From positions 6,634,001-6,698,000 of the forward strand of contig NZ_CP023699.1 of NCBI RefSeq assembly GCF_008704495.1: a DNA stretch of 64,000 bases, written 5' to 3'. A model generated the notes under the pieces. That model searched no databases and was not told where the DNA came from. It saw nothing but the letters and a program-made list of their open reading frames with translations. The position numbers were made by a program, and so were the translations under genes. Positions 35,571-45,349 of the stretch are shown one piece after another. This stretch comes from Streptomyces kanamyceticus. Lineage in GTDB: Bacteria > Actinomycetota > Actinomycetes > Streptomycetales > Streptomycetaceae. The stretch's first letter is position 1. Every line of letters begins with the position of its first letter.

Positions 35571-36629
35571 TCAGAGCTTGACGCGCGTCTCGTCGCGGAC
35601 CTTGAGCGTGGTGGCCGAAGCGTCCTTCAGCGAGGGGGCCTTGCCCGCCATGGCGTCCGCGATCGCGATGGAGACCACCACGGCGACCGTGCTCTTGTCG
35701 CCCCAGATGCAGACCGGCATCCGCATCTCCTTGGGGGCGCCCGCGGCCGGGTTCTCGTTGGTGACCACGGATTCCTGGCACTTGAGGACGGCCTTGTCCG
35801 TGCTGAAGTCCTGGGGGCTGCCGGTCAGTTCGCCGGTCTCCGAGCTGTTCCCCTTGGAGTCCTTCTTGATCTTGGCGAACATGGCGTCGACGATCTTCTC
35901 GGGGTCGGAGACCTCTCCGTAGACACCCATGAACTGCAGGGCCTTCGCCGACAGGGGGTTGCTCTTGTCGCCCGCCTGGTATGCGGAGTCGATGTCCTGG
36001 GGATCCTTCATCCCGGCCTGCTCGGCGGCCGCCAGGTCGCTGGAGTTGAAGCCGCCGGTGGAGCTGGAGTCCTTCTTGTACTCGGTGAGCAGCGTCGCGG
36101 GCGTCGTGAGCTTGTGCGGGCCGTCGTCCTTGATGCCGCCGTCCGCGACGTTGGAGGAGCCGCCCTTCTTGCCGTCGCCCTTGTCGTCGTCGCCGCCCGC
36201 GAAGACGAAGTAGCCGCCGACCGCTGCCGCCGCGACCACGGCGGCGACCGCGATGATGATGCCGGTCTTCTTGCTGCCGCCGCCCGGGGGCGGGACCTGC
36301 CCGAAGGGAACCTGCCCGTAGGGGCCCTGCGGGGGCTGGCCGTACGGGCCCTGGGGCGGCTGCTGCCCGTAGGGGCCGGGCTGCTGGGGCTGGCTGTAGC
36401 CGCCCTGCTGCGGGGCCTGCTGCGGGTAGCCGTAGCCGGGCTGGGGCGGCTGCTGCGGGTAGCCGTAGCCGGGCTGCGGGGCCTGGGGCGGCTGCCCGTA
36501 GGGTCCTGGCTGCTGGGGAGGCTGCCCGCCGCCGTAGGGGCCTGGCTGCTGCGGAGGCTGCCCGCCGCCGTAAGGACCGGGCTGGGGCGGCTGCTGCCCG
36601 CCGTACGGGCCCGGCTGGTTGTGGCTCAT
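35571..36629 (-). CDS. single-pass membrane protein with Pro/Gln/Gly/Tyr-rich N-terminus, copy 1
   Basis: A 352-residue protein. About 125 residues of PGPYGGQQPPQ-type repeats are cytosolic and intrinsically disordered. One helix follows (KKTGIIIAVAAVVAAAAVGGYFVFAGG), then an exported domain of about 190 residues beginning PHKLTTPATLLTEYKK. The exported part contains paired Cys (KCQES and MPVCIWGD), possibly a disulfide. No enzyme motif is seen; the architecture is common in Streptomyces and of unknown role. GGAGGGG precedes the ATG. It is the last of three tandem paralogs. Confidence 0.85.
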   Translation of the reverse strand: MSHNQPGPYGGQQPPQPGPYGGGQPPQQPGPYGGGQPPQQPGPYGQPPQAPQPGYGYPQQPPQPGYGYPQQAPQQGGYSQPQQPGPYGQQPPQGPYGQPPQGPYGQVPFGQVPPPGGGSKKTGIIIAVAAVVAAAAVGGYFVFAGGDDDKGDGKKGGSSNVADGGIKDDGPHKLTTPATLLTEYKKDSSSTGGFNSSDLAAAEQAGMKDPQDIDSAYQAGDKSNPLSAKALQFMGVYGEVSDPEKIVDAMFAKIKKDSKGNSSETGELTGSPQDFSTDKAVLKCQESVVTNENPAAGAPKEMRMPVCIWGDKSTVAVVVSIAIADAMAGKAPSLKDASATTLKVRDETRVKL

Positions 36630-36679
36630 GGCGTGGGTTCCCCTCCGAAACGCTGATGTGTTGCCGACATCCTGACGCA

Positions 36680-36707
36680 GGGGCCCCGGTCAGCCGACCG
36701 GGGCCCC
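36680..36707 (-). terminator. hairpin terminator after copy 2
   Basis: GGGGCCCCGGTC and GACCGGGGCCCC form a 12-bp stem with a 4-base loop between copy 2 and copy 1, so the two copies are probably separate transcripts. Confidence 0.8.
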
Positions 36708-36736
36708 TCACTTCGACGCCGTGCCACCGCGCGGCG

Positions 36737-37789
36737 TCAGAGCTTGACGCGCACTTCCCCGCGGAACTTGGCCGTGGTGCCCGCGGCCTCGTCGAGGTCG
36801 ACGGAGGCGCCGGACACGGCGCTCGCCACGTCCGTGGCGACGACGTAGCCGATGGTGCTGTGGTCGCCCCAGATGCAGGTCGCCGCGGACATCGCCTTCG
36901 ACCCGCCGGCCCCGGAGGTGGATCCGGTGGTGCCCGCGCCGCCGCCCAGGGCGACCTTCATCTCCTGGCACTTCAGGACGGCGCCGTCGAGCCCCGCGGG
37001 CTTGTACTCCTTCGGCTCGCCGACCAGCGTGACGTCTTGGCCGCCGCTGGCGCCCGCCGACGACTCGTTCTTCTCCTTGGCGTTGGTGAACATGTGGTCC
37101 ACGACGCCTTCGGGGTCCTCGATGTCGCCGTAGACGCCGCCGAAGTTCAGGATCTTCTGCGCCATCGGGTTCTCTTCGCCGCCCGACTTGTACGCGGCCG
37201 ACACGTCCTTGGGGTTCTTCACCCCGGCGGCCTCGGCCTTGTCGAGGTCGACGCTGTTCGTGCCGCCGGACTGGCTCGGGTCCGTCTTGTACTCGCCGAG
37301 CACGTTCGCGGGCGTCGTGAGCTTGTGCGGGCCGTCGTCCTTGATGCCGCCGCTGTCGCCCCCGGCGACGTTGGAGGAGCCGCCCTTCTTGCCGCCCTTG
37401 TCGTCGTCGCCGCCCGCGAAGACGAAGTAGCCGCCGACCGCGGCGGCCACGACCACGGCGGCGACCGCGATGATGATGCCGGTCTTCTTGCTGCCGCCGC
37501 CCGGGGGCGGGGGCGGGACCTGCCCGTAGGGGGCCTGCGGCTGCTGGCCGTACGGCCCCTGGGGCTGCTGCCCGTACGGGGGCTGCGGCTGCTGCCCGTA
37601 GGGGCCAGGCTGCTGGGGCTGGCTGTAGCCGCCCTGCGGCGGCGCCTGCTGCGGGTAGCCGTAGCCGGGCTGGGGGGCCTGGGGCGGCTGGCCGTAGGGG
37701 CCAGGCTGCTGGGGAGGCTGCCCGCCGCCGTAAGGACCGGGCTGCTGCGGCTGCTGCCCGTCGTACGGGCCCGGCTGGTTGTAGCTCAT
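36737..37789 (-). CDS. single-pass membrane protein with Pro/Gln/Gly/Tyr-rich N-terminus, copy 2
   Basis: A 350-residue paralog of copy 1: repeat-rich N-terminus (MSYNQPGPYDG, then QPGPYGQQP-type units), helix KKTGIIIAVAAVVVAAAVGGYFVFAGG, and an exported domain with PHKLTTPANVLGEYK. The Cys pair KCQEM and ATCIWGD is conserved. The ATG follows GGAGGG; the frame extends 49 codons upstream but those have no homology with the other copies. The helix and linker are almost identical to copy 1 while the exported domains have diverged more. Confidence 0.85.
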   Translation of the reverse strand: MSYNQPGPYDGQQPQQPGPYGGGQPPQQPGPYGQPPQAPQPGYGYPQQAPPQGGYSQPQQPGPYGQQPQPPYGQQPQGPYGQQPQAPYGQVPPPPPGGGSKKTGIIIAVAAVVVAAAVGGYFVFAGGDDDKGGKKGGSSNVAGGDSGGIKDDGPHKLTTPANVLGEYKTDPSQSGGTNSVDLDKAEAAGVKNPKDVSAAYKSGGEENPMAQKILNFGGVYGDIEDPEGVVDHMFTNAKEKNESSAGASGGQDVTLVGEPKEYKPAGLDGAVLKCQEMKVALGGGAGTTGSTSGAGGSKAMSAATCIWGDHSTIGYVVATDVASAVSGASVDLDEAAGTTAKFRGEVRVKL

Positions 37790-37913
37790 TACTGGGGTTC
37801 CCTCCCGATGCTTATGTGTTCCGAACATCCTCGCGGACGCGAGTGCGGGGTTGCGCGGTCGGACCGGATCGATGCCTAGTTGTTGATGTGCTGTGCCAGA
37901 GGGCGGACGTACG

Positions 37914-37946
37914 AAGGCCCGGGGCGGGCGGACCACCCCGGGCCTT
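37914..37946 (-). terminator. hairpin terminator after copy 3
   Basis: AAGGCCCGGGG and CCCCGGGCCTT pair over 11 bp with an 11-base loop, 18 bp after the copy 3 stop. Confidence 0.75.
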
Positions 37947-37964
37947 TCCTCCGCGTATGGGCCG

Positions 37965-38966
37965 TTACGCCTTGACCCGCGCCGCCTTGCGCAGGTCGGC
38001 CGCGAACCCGGCGACGTCGTCCGTGGCCATGCCGCCGCCCTTCGCCATCGCCGCCATGTCGACGCCGAAGACGATGCCGTAGGTGCTGTGGTCGGCCCAG
38101 ATGCAGATCGGCAGCTTCTGCTCCTTGCCTCCTTGCTCGAAGCTGGCGCTCTGGCACTTCATGACGGCGTTGTCGAGGCCGTCGGGCTCGACGGTCTCGG
38201 GGCTGCCGACGAGCTTGATGTCGTCGGAGCCGCCCGCGCCGTCGCCCGACTGCTTCTTCGAGTTCTCGTCGGCCTTGGCGAACCCGTCGTCGACGGACTT
38301 CTCCGGGTCGGCGATGTCCCCGTACATCCCCTGGAAGCTCATCTGCTTCCCCTTGAGGGCCGCACCGGACTCGTAGGAGGCCGCCACGTTCTGCGGGTTC
38401 TTGATGCCGATGGCCTCGGCGTTCTTCTTGTCGCCGGAGCCCAGCGGGCCGTCGTCGGGCGAGCTGGCGTCGTCGCCCTTCTTGAACTCGCCGACCGAGG
38501 CGGGCGGCACCAGCTTGTGCGCGCCGTCGTCCTCGATCGACGTCGAGTCGCCGCCGAAGAGGAAGTACGCGCCGACGCCGAGCGCCGCGACCACCGCGAC
38601 CGCGCCGATGATGATGCCGGTCTTCTTCTTGCCCCCGCCCTGCGCCGGAGGGGGCGGGACCTGCCCGTAAGGGGCCTGGGGCTGCCCGTACGGGGCCTGC
38701 GGGGCCTGTCCGTACGGACCCTGGGGCGGCTGCTGCCCGTAGGGGCCGGGCTGCTGGGGCTGGCTGTAGCCGTCCTGCGGAGGGGGCCCGGGCGGCTGCT
38801 GGGGGAACCCGTAGCCGGGCTGGGGCTGCTGGGGCTGCTGCGGCTGCCCGTAGGGTCCTGGCTGCTGCGGGGGCTGCTGCGGGGGCTGCTGCGGGGGCTG
38901 CTGCCCGTACGGTCCCGGCTGCTGCGGCTGTTGGCCGTCGTACGGTCCCGGCTGGTTGTGGCTCAT
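37965..38966 (-). CDS. single-pass membrane protein with Pro/Gln/Gly/Tyr-rich N-terminus, copy 3
   Basis: A 333-residue member of the same family, the most diverged of the three. The N-terminus has PQQPPQQPPQQ and GQAPQAPYGQ runs, the helix is KKKTGIIIGAVAVVAALGVGAYFLFGG, and the exported domain has KCQSASFE and LPICIWADHSTYG. GGAGGGGG precedes the ATG. The IWGDHST/IWADHST-like motif shared by the copies may mark the functional site of the exported domain. It is divergent from valS with about 136 bp between. Confidence 0.85.
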   Translation of the reverse strand: MSHNQPGPYDGQQPQQPGPYGQQPPQQPPQQPPQQPGPYGQPQQPQQPQPGYGFPQQPPGPPPQDGYSQPQQPGPYGQQPPQGPYGQAPQAPYGQPQAPYGQVPPPPAQGGGKKKTGIIIGAVAVVAALGVGAYFLFGGDSTSIEDDGAHKLVPPASVGEFKKGDDASSPDDGPLGSGDKKNAEAIGIKNPQNVAASYESGAALKGKQMSFQGMYGDIADPEKSVDDGFAKADENSKKQSGDGAGGSDDIKLVGSPETVEPDGLDNAVMKCQSASFEQGGKEQKLPICIWADHSTYGIVFGVDMAAMAKGGGMATDDVAGFAADLRKAARVKA

Positions 38967-39090
38967 GGCGTGGGTCCCCCTCCGAACGCTGACGTGTCCC
39001 GGACATCCTGAACGACGTCGCGGCGCCGTGGGGGCCCCGGAGGTAAGCGATATCGAAGATTCCGGTTTCGGGACCGCTCCCCGACCCCTC

Positions 39091-39105
39091 TAAACTGGCC
39101 GCGTG
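39091..39105 (+). promoter_or_regulatory. leaderless promoter of valS
   Basis: A TAAACT (-10) hexamer at 39091-39096 is followed by GGCCGC and then the GTG start codon. With the usual distance, transcription would begin at or within a base or two of the GTG; no ribosome site is present. Confidence 0.6.
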
Positions 39106-41727
39106 ACCGAGAACGCTCAGCAGCAGCCCCCAGCGACCACTCCCGAACTGCCGACCCAGTACGCGCCGGCCGAGGTAGAGGGGCCGCTGTACGAGCGCTG
39201 GGTAGAACGGGGCTACTTCTCCGCCGACGAGAAGAGCGAGAAGCCGCCGTACACCGTCGTCATCCCGCCGCCGAACGTGACCGGCGCGCTGCACCTGGGC
39301 CACGCCTTCGAGCACACGCTGATCGACGCCCTCACCCGCCGCAAGCGCATGCAGGGCCACGAGACGCTCTGGCAGCCCGGCATGGACCACGCGGGCATCG
39401 CCACGCAGAACGTGGTCGAGCGCGAGCTCGCCAAGGAGGGCAAGTCCCGCCACGACCTGGGCCGCGAGGCGTTCATCGAGCGCGTCTGGCAGTGGAAGGG
39501 CGAGTCCGGCGGCCAGATCTCCGGACAGATGCGCCGCCTGGGCGACGGCGTCGACTGGGAGCGCGAGCGCTTCACCATGGACGAGGGCCTCTCGCAGGCC
39601 GTCCAGACGATCTTCAAGAAGCTCTACGACGACGAGCTGATCTACCGCGCCGAGCGCATCATCAACTGGTGCCCGCGCTGTCTGACGGCGATCTCGGACA
39701 TCGAGGTCGAGTACCAGGACGACGACGGCGAGCTGGTCTCCCTGAAGTACGGCGACGGGGACGAGACCGTCGTGGTCGCCACCACCCGCGCCGAGACGAT
39801 GCTCGGTGACACCGCGATCGCCGTCCACCCCGACGACGAGCGCTACAAGCACCTGGTCGGCAAGCTGATCAAGCTGCCGCTGACCGACCGCTCCATCCCG
39901 GTCGTCGCGGACGAGCACGTCGACCCCGAGTTCGGCACCGGCTGCGTCAAGGTGACCCCGGCGCACGACCCGAACGACTTCGAGATCGGCCAGCGCCACA
40001 ACCTGCCGAACGTCGCCGTCATGGACGAGCACGCGGTCATCACGGTGCCCGGACCCTTCCAGGGCCTGGACCGCCTGGAGGCCCGCTCCGCGATCGTCGG
40101 CGCGCTGCGCGCCGAGGGCCGCATCGTCGCCGAGAAGCGCCCCTACTCGCACTCGGTCGGCCACTGCTCGCGCTGCAAGACCACCATCGAGCCGCGCCTC
40201 TCGATGCAGTGGTGGGTCAAGGTCGGCCCGCTCGCGCAGGCCGCCGGTGACGCGGTCCGCGACGGCAAGGTCAAGATCCACCCGCAGGAGATGGAGAAGC
40301 GGTACTTCGACTGGGTCGACAACCTCCACGACTGGTGCATCTCGCGCCAGCTCTGGTGGGGCCACCGCATCCCCGTCTGGTACGGCCCGAACGGCGAGGT
40401 CGTCTGCGTCGGCCCGGACGACGAGGCCCCGACCGGCGAGGGCTGGTACCAGGACAACGACGTGCTCGACACGTGGTTCTCGTCGGGCCTGTGGCCGTTC
40501 TCCACCCTCGGCTGGCCCGAGCAGACCGAATCGCTCGCGAAGTTCTACCCGAACTCCGTGCTGGTCACCGGCTACGACATCCTCTTCTTCTGGGTCGCCC
40601 GGATGATGATGTTCGGCCTGTACGCGATGGACGGCACCCCGCCGTTCCACACGATCGTGCTGCACGGCATGGTCCGCGACCAGTTCGGCAAGAAGATGTC
40701 GAAGTCCTTCGGGAACGCGGTCAACCCCATCGACTGGATGGACAAGTACGGTTCGGACGCCCTGCGCTTCACGCTCGCCCGCGGCGCCAACCCCGGCACC
40801 GACGTGCCGATCGGCGAGGACTGGGTCCAGGGCTCGCGCAACTTCGCGAACAAGATCTGGAACGCCACGCGCTTCGCGATGATGAACGGCGCCACGATCG
40901 AGGGCGACCTGCCCCCGGTCGAGGAGCAGTCGGCCACGGACCGCTGGGTCCTGTCCCGCCTCAACGCCACGGTCGCCGAAGTCGACGCGCTCTACGACGA
41001 CTTCCAGTTCGCCAAGCTCTCCGACGCCCTCTTCCACTTCGCGTGGGACGAGGTCTTCGACTGGTACGTCGAGCTGTCCAAGACGACGTTCATGGCGGGC
41101 GGCGACGGCGCGAAGGTCTCGGCCCGCGTCCTGGGCGAGGTCCTCGACGTCACGCTGCGACTGCTCCACCCGATCGTCCCGTTCGTGACGGAGACGCTCT
41201 GGACCGCGCTGACCGGCCGCGAGTCGCTCGTCATCGCCGAGTGGCCTTCCGACAGCGGCTTCCGCGACACGGCCGCCGAGCAGGAGATCGAGACCCTCCA
41301 GCAGGTCATCACCGAGGTCCGCCGCTTCCGCGCCGACCAGGGCCTGCAGCCGGGCCAGAAGGTCCCGGCCCGCCTCACCCTGGACGGCACGGCGCTCGCC
41401 CCGCACGAGGCCGCCATCCGCCAGCTGCTCCGCCTCCAGCCGGAGGGCGACGCCTTCACGGCGACGGCGACGCTGCCGGTCTCGGGCGCCACGGTCGCGC
41501 TCGACCTGTCCGGCACGATCGACGTCGCGGCCGAGCGCAAGCGCCTGGCCAAGGACTTGGCAGCCGCCGAGAAGGAGAAGGCACAGGCCGAGGCGAAGCT
41601 GGGCAACGAGGCGTTCCTGGCGAAGGCCCCGGACAACGTGGTCGACAAGATCCGCGGCCGCCTTACCAAGGCGGAAGCCGACATCGCCCGGCTGCAGGCG
41701 CAGCTGGAGGCGCTGCCCGCCGCGTAA
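39103..41727 (+). CDS. valS: valine--tRNA ligase
   Basis: An 874-residue class I aminoacyl-tRNA synthetase charging tRNA-Val. HIGH-type HLGH is at residues 64-67 and KMSKS at 531-535. The CP1 editing domain lies between them, with [17 protein letters not shown] clearly visible. The C-terminal coiled-coil arm ([23 protein letters not shown]) is intact. The GTG start is set by leaderless-type promoter spacing. It is a single gene, ended by a perfect 16-bp terminator. Confidence 0.97.
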   Translation: MTENAQQQPPATTPELPTQYAPAEVEGPLYERWVERGYFSADEKSEKPPYTVVIPPPNVTGALHLGHAFEHTLIDALTRRKRMQGHETLWQPGMDHAGIATQNVVERELAKEGKSRHDLGREAFIERVWQWKGESGGQISGQMRRLGDGVDWERERFTMDEGLSQAVQTIFKKLYDDELIYRAERIINWCPRCLTAISDIEVEYQDDDGELVSLKYGDGDETVVVATTRAETMLGDTAIAVHPDDERYKHLVGKLIKLPLTDRSIPVVADEHVDPEFGTGCVKVTPAHDPNDFEIGQRHNLPNVAVMDEHAVITVPGPFQGLDRLEARSAIVGALRAEGRIVAEKRPYSHSVGHCSRCKTTIEPRLSMQWWVKVGPLAQAAGDAVRDGKVKIHPQEMEKRYFDWVDNLHDWCISRQLWWGHRIPVWYGPNGEVVCVGPDDEAPTGEGWYQDNDVLDTWFSSGLWPFSTLGWPEQTESLAKFYPNSVLVTGYDILFFWVARMMMFGLYAMDGTPPFHTIVLHGMVRDQFGKKMSKSFGNAVNPIDWMDKYGSDALRFTLARGANPGTDVPIGEDWVQGSRNFANKIWNATRFAMMNGATIEGDLPPVEEQSATDRWVLSRLNATVAEVDALYDDFQFAKLSDALFHFAWDEVFDWYVELSKTTFMAGGDGAKVSARVLGEVLDVTLRLLHPIVPFVTETLWTALTGRESLVIAEWPSDSGFRDTAAEQEIETLQQVITEVRRFRADQGLQPGQKVPARLTLDGTALAPHEAAIRQLLRLQPEGDAFTATATLPVSGATVALDLSGTIDVAAERKRLAKDLAAAEKEKAQAEAKLGNEAFLAKAPDNVVDKIRGRLTKAEADIARLQAQLEALPAA

Positions 41728-41750
41728 TGCCTGATGGGCACAGGTAGTTG

Positions 41751-41787
41751 AAGGCTCCCGGGACCGTGCTTCGGTCCCGGGAGCCTT
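41751..41787. terminator. 16-bp hairpin terminator after valS
   Basis: AAGGCTCCCGGGACCG (41751-41766) and CGGTCCCGGGAGCCTT (41772-41787) pair perfectly around TGCTT. It also lies 24 bp beyond the 3' end of the convergent glycosyltransferase gene. Confidence 0.92.
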
Positions 41788-41810
41788 CGCCGTTCTACGC
41801 CTCCGTGGTG

Positions 41811-43160
41811 CTACGCCTCCGTGGCGACCGGCCCCGTCCCCACGGCCTCCGCGTTGCGCCGCGTCTTGGCCCAGCCGTTCTTGCCCCGGAGCACGCGCAG
41901 CAGCCCGCGGGTCGCGACGACGAACACGTGGTAGGCGTACAGCCACAGCGCGAAGCCCCACAACAGGCCCGCGAGCCAGGAGCGTTCGGGCGCGAAGTCC
42001 CTGCGGTAGACCGGGCCCCACAGCGCGAACGGCAGGATCGAGAGCAGGCACAGGACGAGCACCAGCGGCCAGACGCCCACCGCCGAGTCCAGCGGGGTGC
42101 GGCCGAACGCGAGGGCGGCCACGAGCAGCACCGTCAGGGCCAGGCTCGCGACGTGCGCGAGGGGCTGCATGAAGGTGTAGAGCGTCTCGACGACGCCGCG
42201 TCCCGAGTAGTGGCGCGAGCCGACGATGCGCGGCGCGTACCGCACGCACTGCAGATTCCCCTGCGCCCAGCGGGTGCGCTGCGTCAGGAAGCGGCGGGCG
42301 TGCGGCAGGCCCTCCTGGGAGACGTACGTGTCGGCGATGTGGGCCACCTTGTAGCCGCCGAGGATCATGTGCAGGCCCAGTTCGTAGTCCTCCAGGAGCG
42401 CGTCGCGCTGCCAGGGGCGGCGCTCGGCCGCGGCGATCCGGTCGAGGGCGGTGAGCCGGGTGAACTGCCCGTTGCCGCCGAGGCCGACGGATCCCGTGCG
42501 GCCGCGCAGCAGCTGCATGCCCGCGTTGGAGACCGCGAACTCCATGTCCTGCATGCGGACCAGGAGCCGGGCCAGGAAGTTGAGGAGCCGCCCGCGCTCG
42601 GGCAGCGGGCGCGGCTCGTCGACGTTCCGCATCCGCACGCTGACCTGTACGCCGCCCGTCTCGGGGTCGCCGAATCCGGCGGGCCCGCTGACCGCGTCGA
42701 GGGCGCCGGGGGCGAGGTGCCCGTCGGCGTCCACGACGCACACGACGACCAGGGAGCGGTCGGCCTCGGCGGGCAGGAAGTCGTCGAGTTCGGCGTAGGC
42801 GGCGTTGAGGGCCGCGCCCTTGCCGATCCGGGCGTCGGGCAGGCGGCGCGAGACCAGGTGGACGCGGACGTCGTCCTCGGCGAGCGCGGCGACCACGGAG
42901 GCCGTGCGGTCCTCGCTCGCGTCGTCGACGACCCACACGTGCGCGGCGGGGAAGTCGGTGCGCAGCCGGTGCACGGTGGCGCCGACGACGGTCTCCTCGT
43001 CCCGGCAGGGCACGAAGAAGTGCCAGTCGAAGGCCCCGGAGTCACCGGCCTCGTGGGCGGGCCGCCGCAGATAGGCGTGGCGGGCGCCCGCCCAGTAGAG
43101 GAGGAAACAGCCGAGGAGGACGAAGGGGAAGAGGAAGAGGAGCCGGTCGGGCGTCAGCAT
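41811..43160 (-). CDS. processive family 2 glycosyltransferase
   Basis: A 449-residue membrane enzyme. An N-terminal helix (residues 1-25) is followed by a GT-A domain with VVDDASED, VVDADG, LLEDYELG and QRTRWAQG, i.e. the D, DxD, ED and Q(x)xRW motifs of polysaccharide synthases, and then by four C-terminal helices. This pattern fits cellulose/chitin/hyaluronan-type synthases making an extracellular polysaccharide or glycolipid. It lies 37 bp after the UDP-GlcNAc 2-epimerase gene on the same strand, so a ManNAc- or GlcNAc-containing polymer is plausible. Confidence 0.9.
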   Translation of the reverse strand: MLTPDRLLFLFPFVLLGCFLLYWAGARHAYLRRPAHEAGDSGAFDWHFFVPCRDEETVVGATVHRLRTDFPAAHVWVVDDASEDRTASVVAALAEDDVRVHLVSRRLPDARIGKGAALNAAYAELDDFLPAEADRSLVVVCVVDADGHLAPGALDAVSGPAGFGDPETGGVQVSVRMRNVDEPRPLPERGRLLNFLARLLVRMQDMEFAVSNAGMQLLRGRTGSVGLGGNGQFTRLTALDRIAAAERRPWQRDALLEDYELGLHMILGGYKVAHIADTYVSQEGLPHARRFLTQRTRWAQGNLQCVRYAPRIVGSRHYSGRGVVETLYTFMQPLAHVASLALTVLLVAALAFGRTPLDSAVGVWPLVLVLCLLSILPFALWGPVYRRDFAPERSWLAGLLWGFALWLYAYHVFVVATRGLLRVLRGKNGWAKTRRNAEAVGTGPVATEA

Positions 43161-43197
43161 GGAAGTCCTGAGCGTGGTGGGGGGAGGGCGGCGGTGG

Positions 43198-44400
43198 TCA
43201 GGCCGCTGCGGGGAGCGCGGTGGCGGCCGTGGCGCCGCGGGCCACCAGGTCCGTCAGGAGCGCGACGATGCGCTCCGCGGCCGTGGCGTCGCCGAAGGGG
43301 CTGGGGACGGCGGCGAGGCGGCGCAGCCCGGCCGGGCCTTCGGCGAGCCTGCGCCGCGCGGCCTCGCCGACCTCGGGTCCTGGGGAGACCAGGTCGGCGA
43401 AGCCCGCGGCCATGGCCTCGGGGCGCTCGGTGGACCGGCGTACGACGACCAGCGGCCGACCGAGGACGGTGACCTCCTCCTGCACGCCGCCGGAGTCGGA
43501 GACGAGCAGAGCGGCGTGCCGGGCGAGCGCGAGGAACTCGCCGTACCCGATGGGCGGCAGGAGCGTGAGCGGGGCGAGCAGCCCGTCGAGCCCGGCGGCC
43601 TCGGCGCGGGCGCGGGTGCGCGGGTGCAGCGGGACGAGCACGGGCAGCCGCTCGGCGAGCGCGGCCAGTTCGGTCAGGACGGACCGCAGCGCCGCCGGGT
43701 CGTCGGTGTTCTCGGGGCGGTGCACGGTGGCCAGGACGTACGCGTCCAGGGTGATGCCGTGCGAGTCGAGCAGCGCGGCACGCTCGGTGGGGCCGGGCAG
43801 CGCGTCGGCGACGGCGGCCACGACGGTGTTGCCGGTGACGGCGATGCGCTCGGCGGGGATCGACTCGGCGAGCAGGTTGGCGCGGTTGTCCTCGGTGGCC
43901 GCGCACAGCACGTCGGAGAGCTGGTCGATCAGGACGCGGTTGTGCTCCTCGGGCATCGCGCGGTCGTGGCTGCGCAGGCCCGCCTCGATGTGGACGAGCG
44001 GGATGTCGCGGGCGTTGGCGGCGAGCGCGCCGGACAGCGCCGCGTTGGTGTCGCCCTGGACGACGACGGCGCGCGGCGGCCTGGCGGCGAACTCCTCGTC
44101 GAGCTGGGCGAGCGCGGCGGAGATCTGCACGGCACGCGCCTGCCCGCCGACCCCGCCGAGCAGCGTGGGCGCGGGCAGCCCGAGCTCGGCGAGGAAGCGC
44201 CCCGAGAGGGAGTCGTCGTAGTGCTGCCCGGTGTGGATCAGCCGCGCCGCGTCCCCGAGCAGCCGAACGAGCGGCGCCAGCTTGACCAGCTCGGGCCGGG
44301 TACCGAGAACGACGGCGACGCTGCCCGCGGGGAGCTGGTGGGCGGCGGGGGCGGTGACGGGGGCGAACACGCGGGGGCACTCCAGGGGAAAAGGGGGCAT
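43198..44400 (-). CDS. wecB: UDP-N-acetylglucosamine 2-epimerase (non-hydrolysing)
   Basis: A 400-residue GT-B-fold enzyme converting UDP-GlcNAc to UDP-ManNAc. It shows GTRPELVKLAPLV near the N-terminus, QGDTNAALSGALAA, HIEAGLRS with MPEEHNRVLID, TVHRPENTD, LPPIGYGEF and SDSGGVQEEV, all family hallmarks. The first 25 residues are not conserved and the start could be later. It forms an operon with the glycosyltransferase. Such enzymes supply precursors for wall teichoic acid linkage units or capsule. Confidence 0.92.
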   Translation of the reverse strand: MPPFPLECPRVFAPVTAPAAHQLPAGSVAVVLGTRPELVKLAPLVRLLGDAARLIHTGQHYDDSLSGRFLAELGLPAPTLLGGVGGQARAVQISAALAQLDEEFAARPPRAVVVQGDTNAALSGALAANARDIPLVHIEAGLRSHDRAMPEEHNRVLIDQLSDVLCAATEDNRANLLAESIPAERIAVTGNTVVAAVADALPGPTERAALLDSHGITLDAYVLATVHRPENTDDPAALRSVLTELAALAERLPVLVPLHPRTRARAEAAGLDGLLAPLTLLPPIGYGEFLALARHAALLVSDSGGVQEEVTVLGRPLVVVRRSTERPEAMAAGFADLVSPGPEVGEAARRRLAEGPAGLRRLAAVPSPFGDATAAERIVALLTDLVARGATAATALPAAA

Positions 44401-44538
44401 AGCGGCTTATGTCCTGGAGAGTGCGGGGGGATGGTTGCGCTCCCGGATCGCAGTCGGTTGCGCGACGGTTGCGAATGCGCGGGGCACGGGGTTCGGGACC
44501 TTGGGCAGGGACTTTCGTCCTCGCGGGGGTACGTGGTT

Positions 44539-44640
44539 GGGGGCGCGGGGAACTGCGCGATCCACGGACGTTCCGGGCAGGGCCGGGTAGCTCAGGGGCG
44601 CGGGGAACTGCGCGACAAGCCCCCACCGGCCCGCAGCGGA
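44539..44640 (+). repeat. dispersed intergenic repeat, family B, two tandem copies (4 and 5)
   Basis: Two copies of GGGGCGCGGGGAACTGCGCG, at 44539-44560 and 44595-44615, are separated by a short spacer and followed by a CCCACCGGCCCGCAGCGGA tail. They lie between the response-regulator 3' end and the epimerase start. Confidence 0.85.
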
Positions 44641-44662
44641 ACACAACCGGCCCGCAAGGGCA

Positions 44663-45349
44663 CTAGTGGGGCCCCCGATACCGATACCCCAGCCCCCGCA
44701 CGGACTCCAGAGGATCCTCCGCCCCCGAGGCCTCGGGAACCGCCAAGCGCCGCCGCAACCGAAGCACGGCGAACTTCACCCGCTCCCGCCCCGCCCCGTC
44801 CGGCGAATCCCACACCAGATCGAGCAGCTGCTCCGTCGTGACGACCCGCCCCCGGTTGCGTACGAGCACCTGAAGCAGCCGGTACTCGATGTCGCTGAGC
44901 CGGATCTCGCGCCCCTGCCAGACGGCGGAGCGCCGCTCGGGCACCATCCGCAGGCCCGATTCCACGTAGTCGCCGCGCCACTGCTCTGGCCTGCTGCGCC
45001 GCAGCAGCGCCTCGACGCGGGCGAGCAGCTCCTGGGAGTCGAAGGGCTTGATCAGGTAGTCGTCGGCGCCCGCGCGCAGCCCCCGCACCCGCTCGGCGGG
45101 GCTGGTGCGGCCGGAGAGGATGAGGACCGGCAGGTCGGTCATGTCCCGGGTGCGGTCCAGGACCTCCCAGCCGTCGAGCCCGGGCAGCATCAGGTCGAGG
45201 ACCATCAGGGCGGGCCGCTCGGCGAAGAGCAGCCGCAGTGCCGCGTGCCCGTCGTCGGCGAGCACCGTCTCGTACCCGGCCTGCCCCAGTACGGCGCGCA
45301 GCGCGATGCCGAGGTCGGGGTCGTCCTCGACGACGAGGAGACAGCTCAT
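44663..45349 (-). CDS. OmpR-family response regulator
   Basis: A 228-residue regulator. The receiver domain holds the acidic pair Asp9-Asp10, phospho-acceptor Asp52 and Lys101. The winged-helix domain (about 130-225) has LSDIEYRLLQVLVRNRGRVVTTEQLLDLVW and ends VRGLGYRYRGPH. Its ATG overlaps the kinase stop by four bases (ATGA), so kinase and regulator are translationally coupled. The stimulus and targets are unknown; the neighbouring polysaccharide genes are one candidate. Confidence 0.94.
   Translation of the reverse strand: MSCLLVVEDDPDLGIALRAVLGQAGYETVLADDGHAALRLLFAERPALMVLDLMLPGLDGWEVLDRTRDMTDLPVLILSGRTSPAERVRGLRAGADDYLIKPFDSQELLARVEALLRRSRPEQWRGDYVESGLRMVPERRSAVWQGREIRLSDIEYRLLQVLVRNRGRVVTTEQLLDLVWDSPDGAGRERVKFAVLRLRRRLAVPEASGAEDPLESVRGLGYRYRGPH

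Noticed and set aside
39016-39102. T-box riboswitch before valS
   Set aside because: The upstream sequence is too short, no T-box core is seen, and the -10 lies directly at the start codon.
37876-42936. A minus-strand frame of nearly 1,700 codons across valS
   Set aside because: It is a shadow frame of high-GC coding sequence (valS on the plus strand, paralogs in another frame) with Arg/Ala-rich low-complexity product and no domain.
42365-43045. Long minus-strand frame inside the glycosyltransferase gene
   Set aside because: Alternate-frame shadow with Thr/Pro/Ser/Arg-rich composition and no conserved motif.
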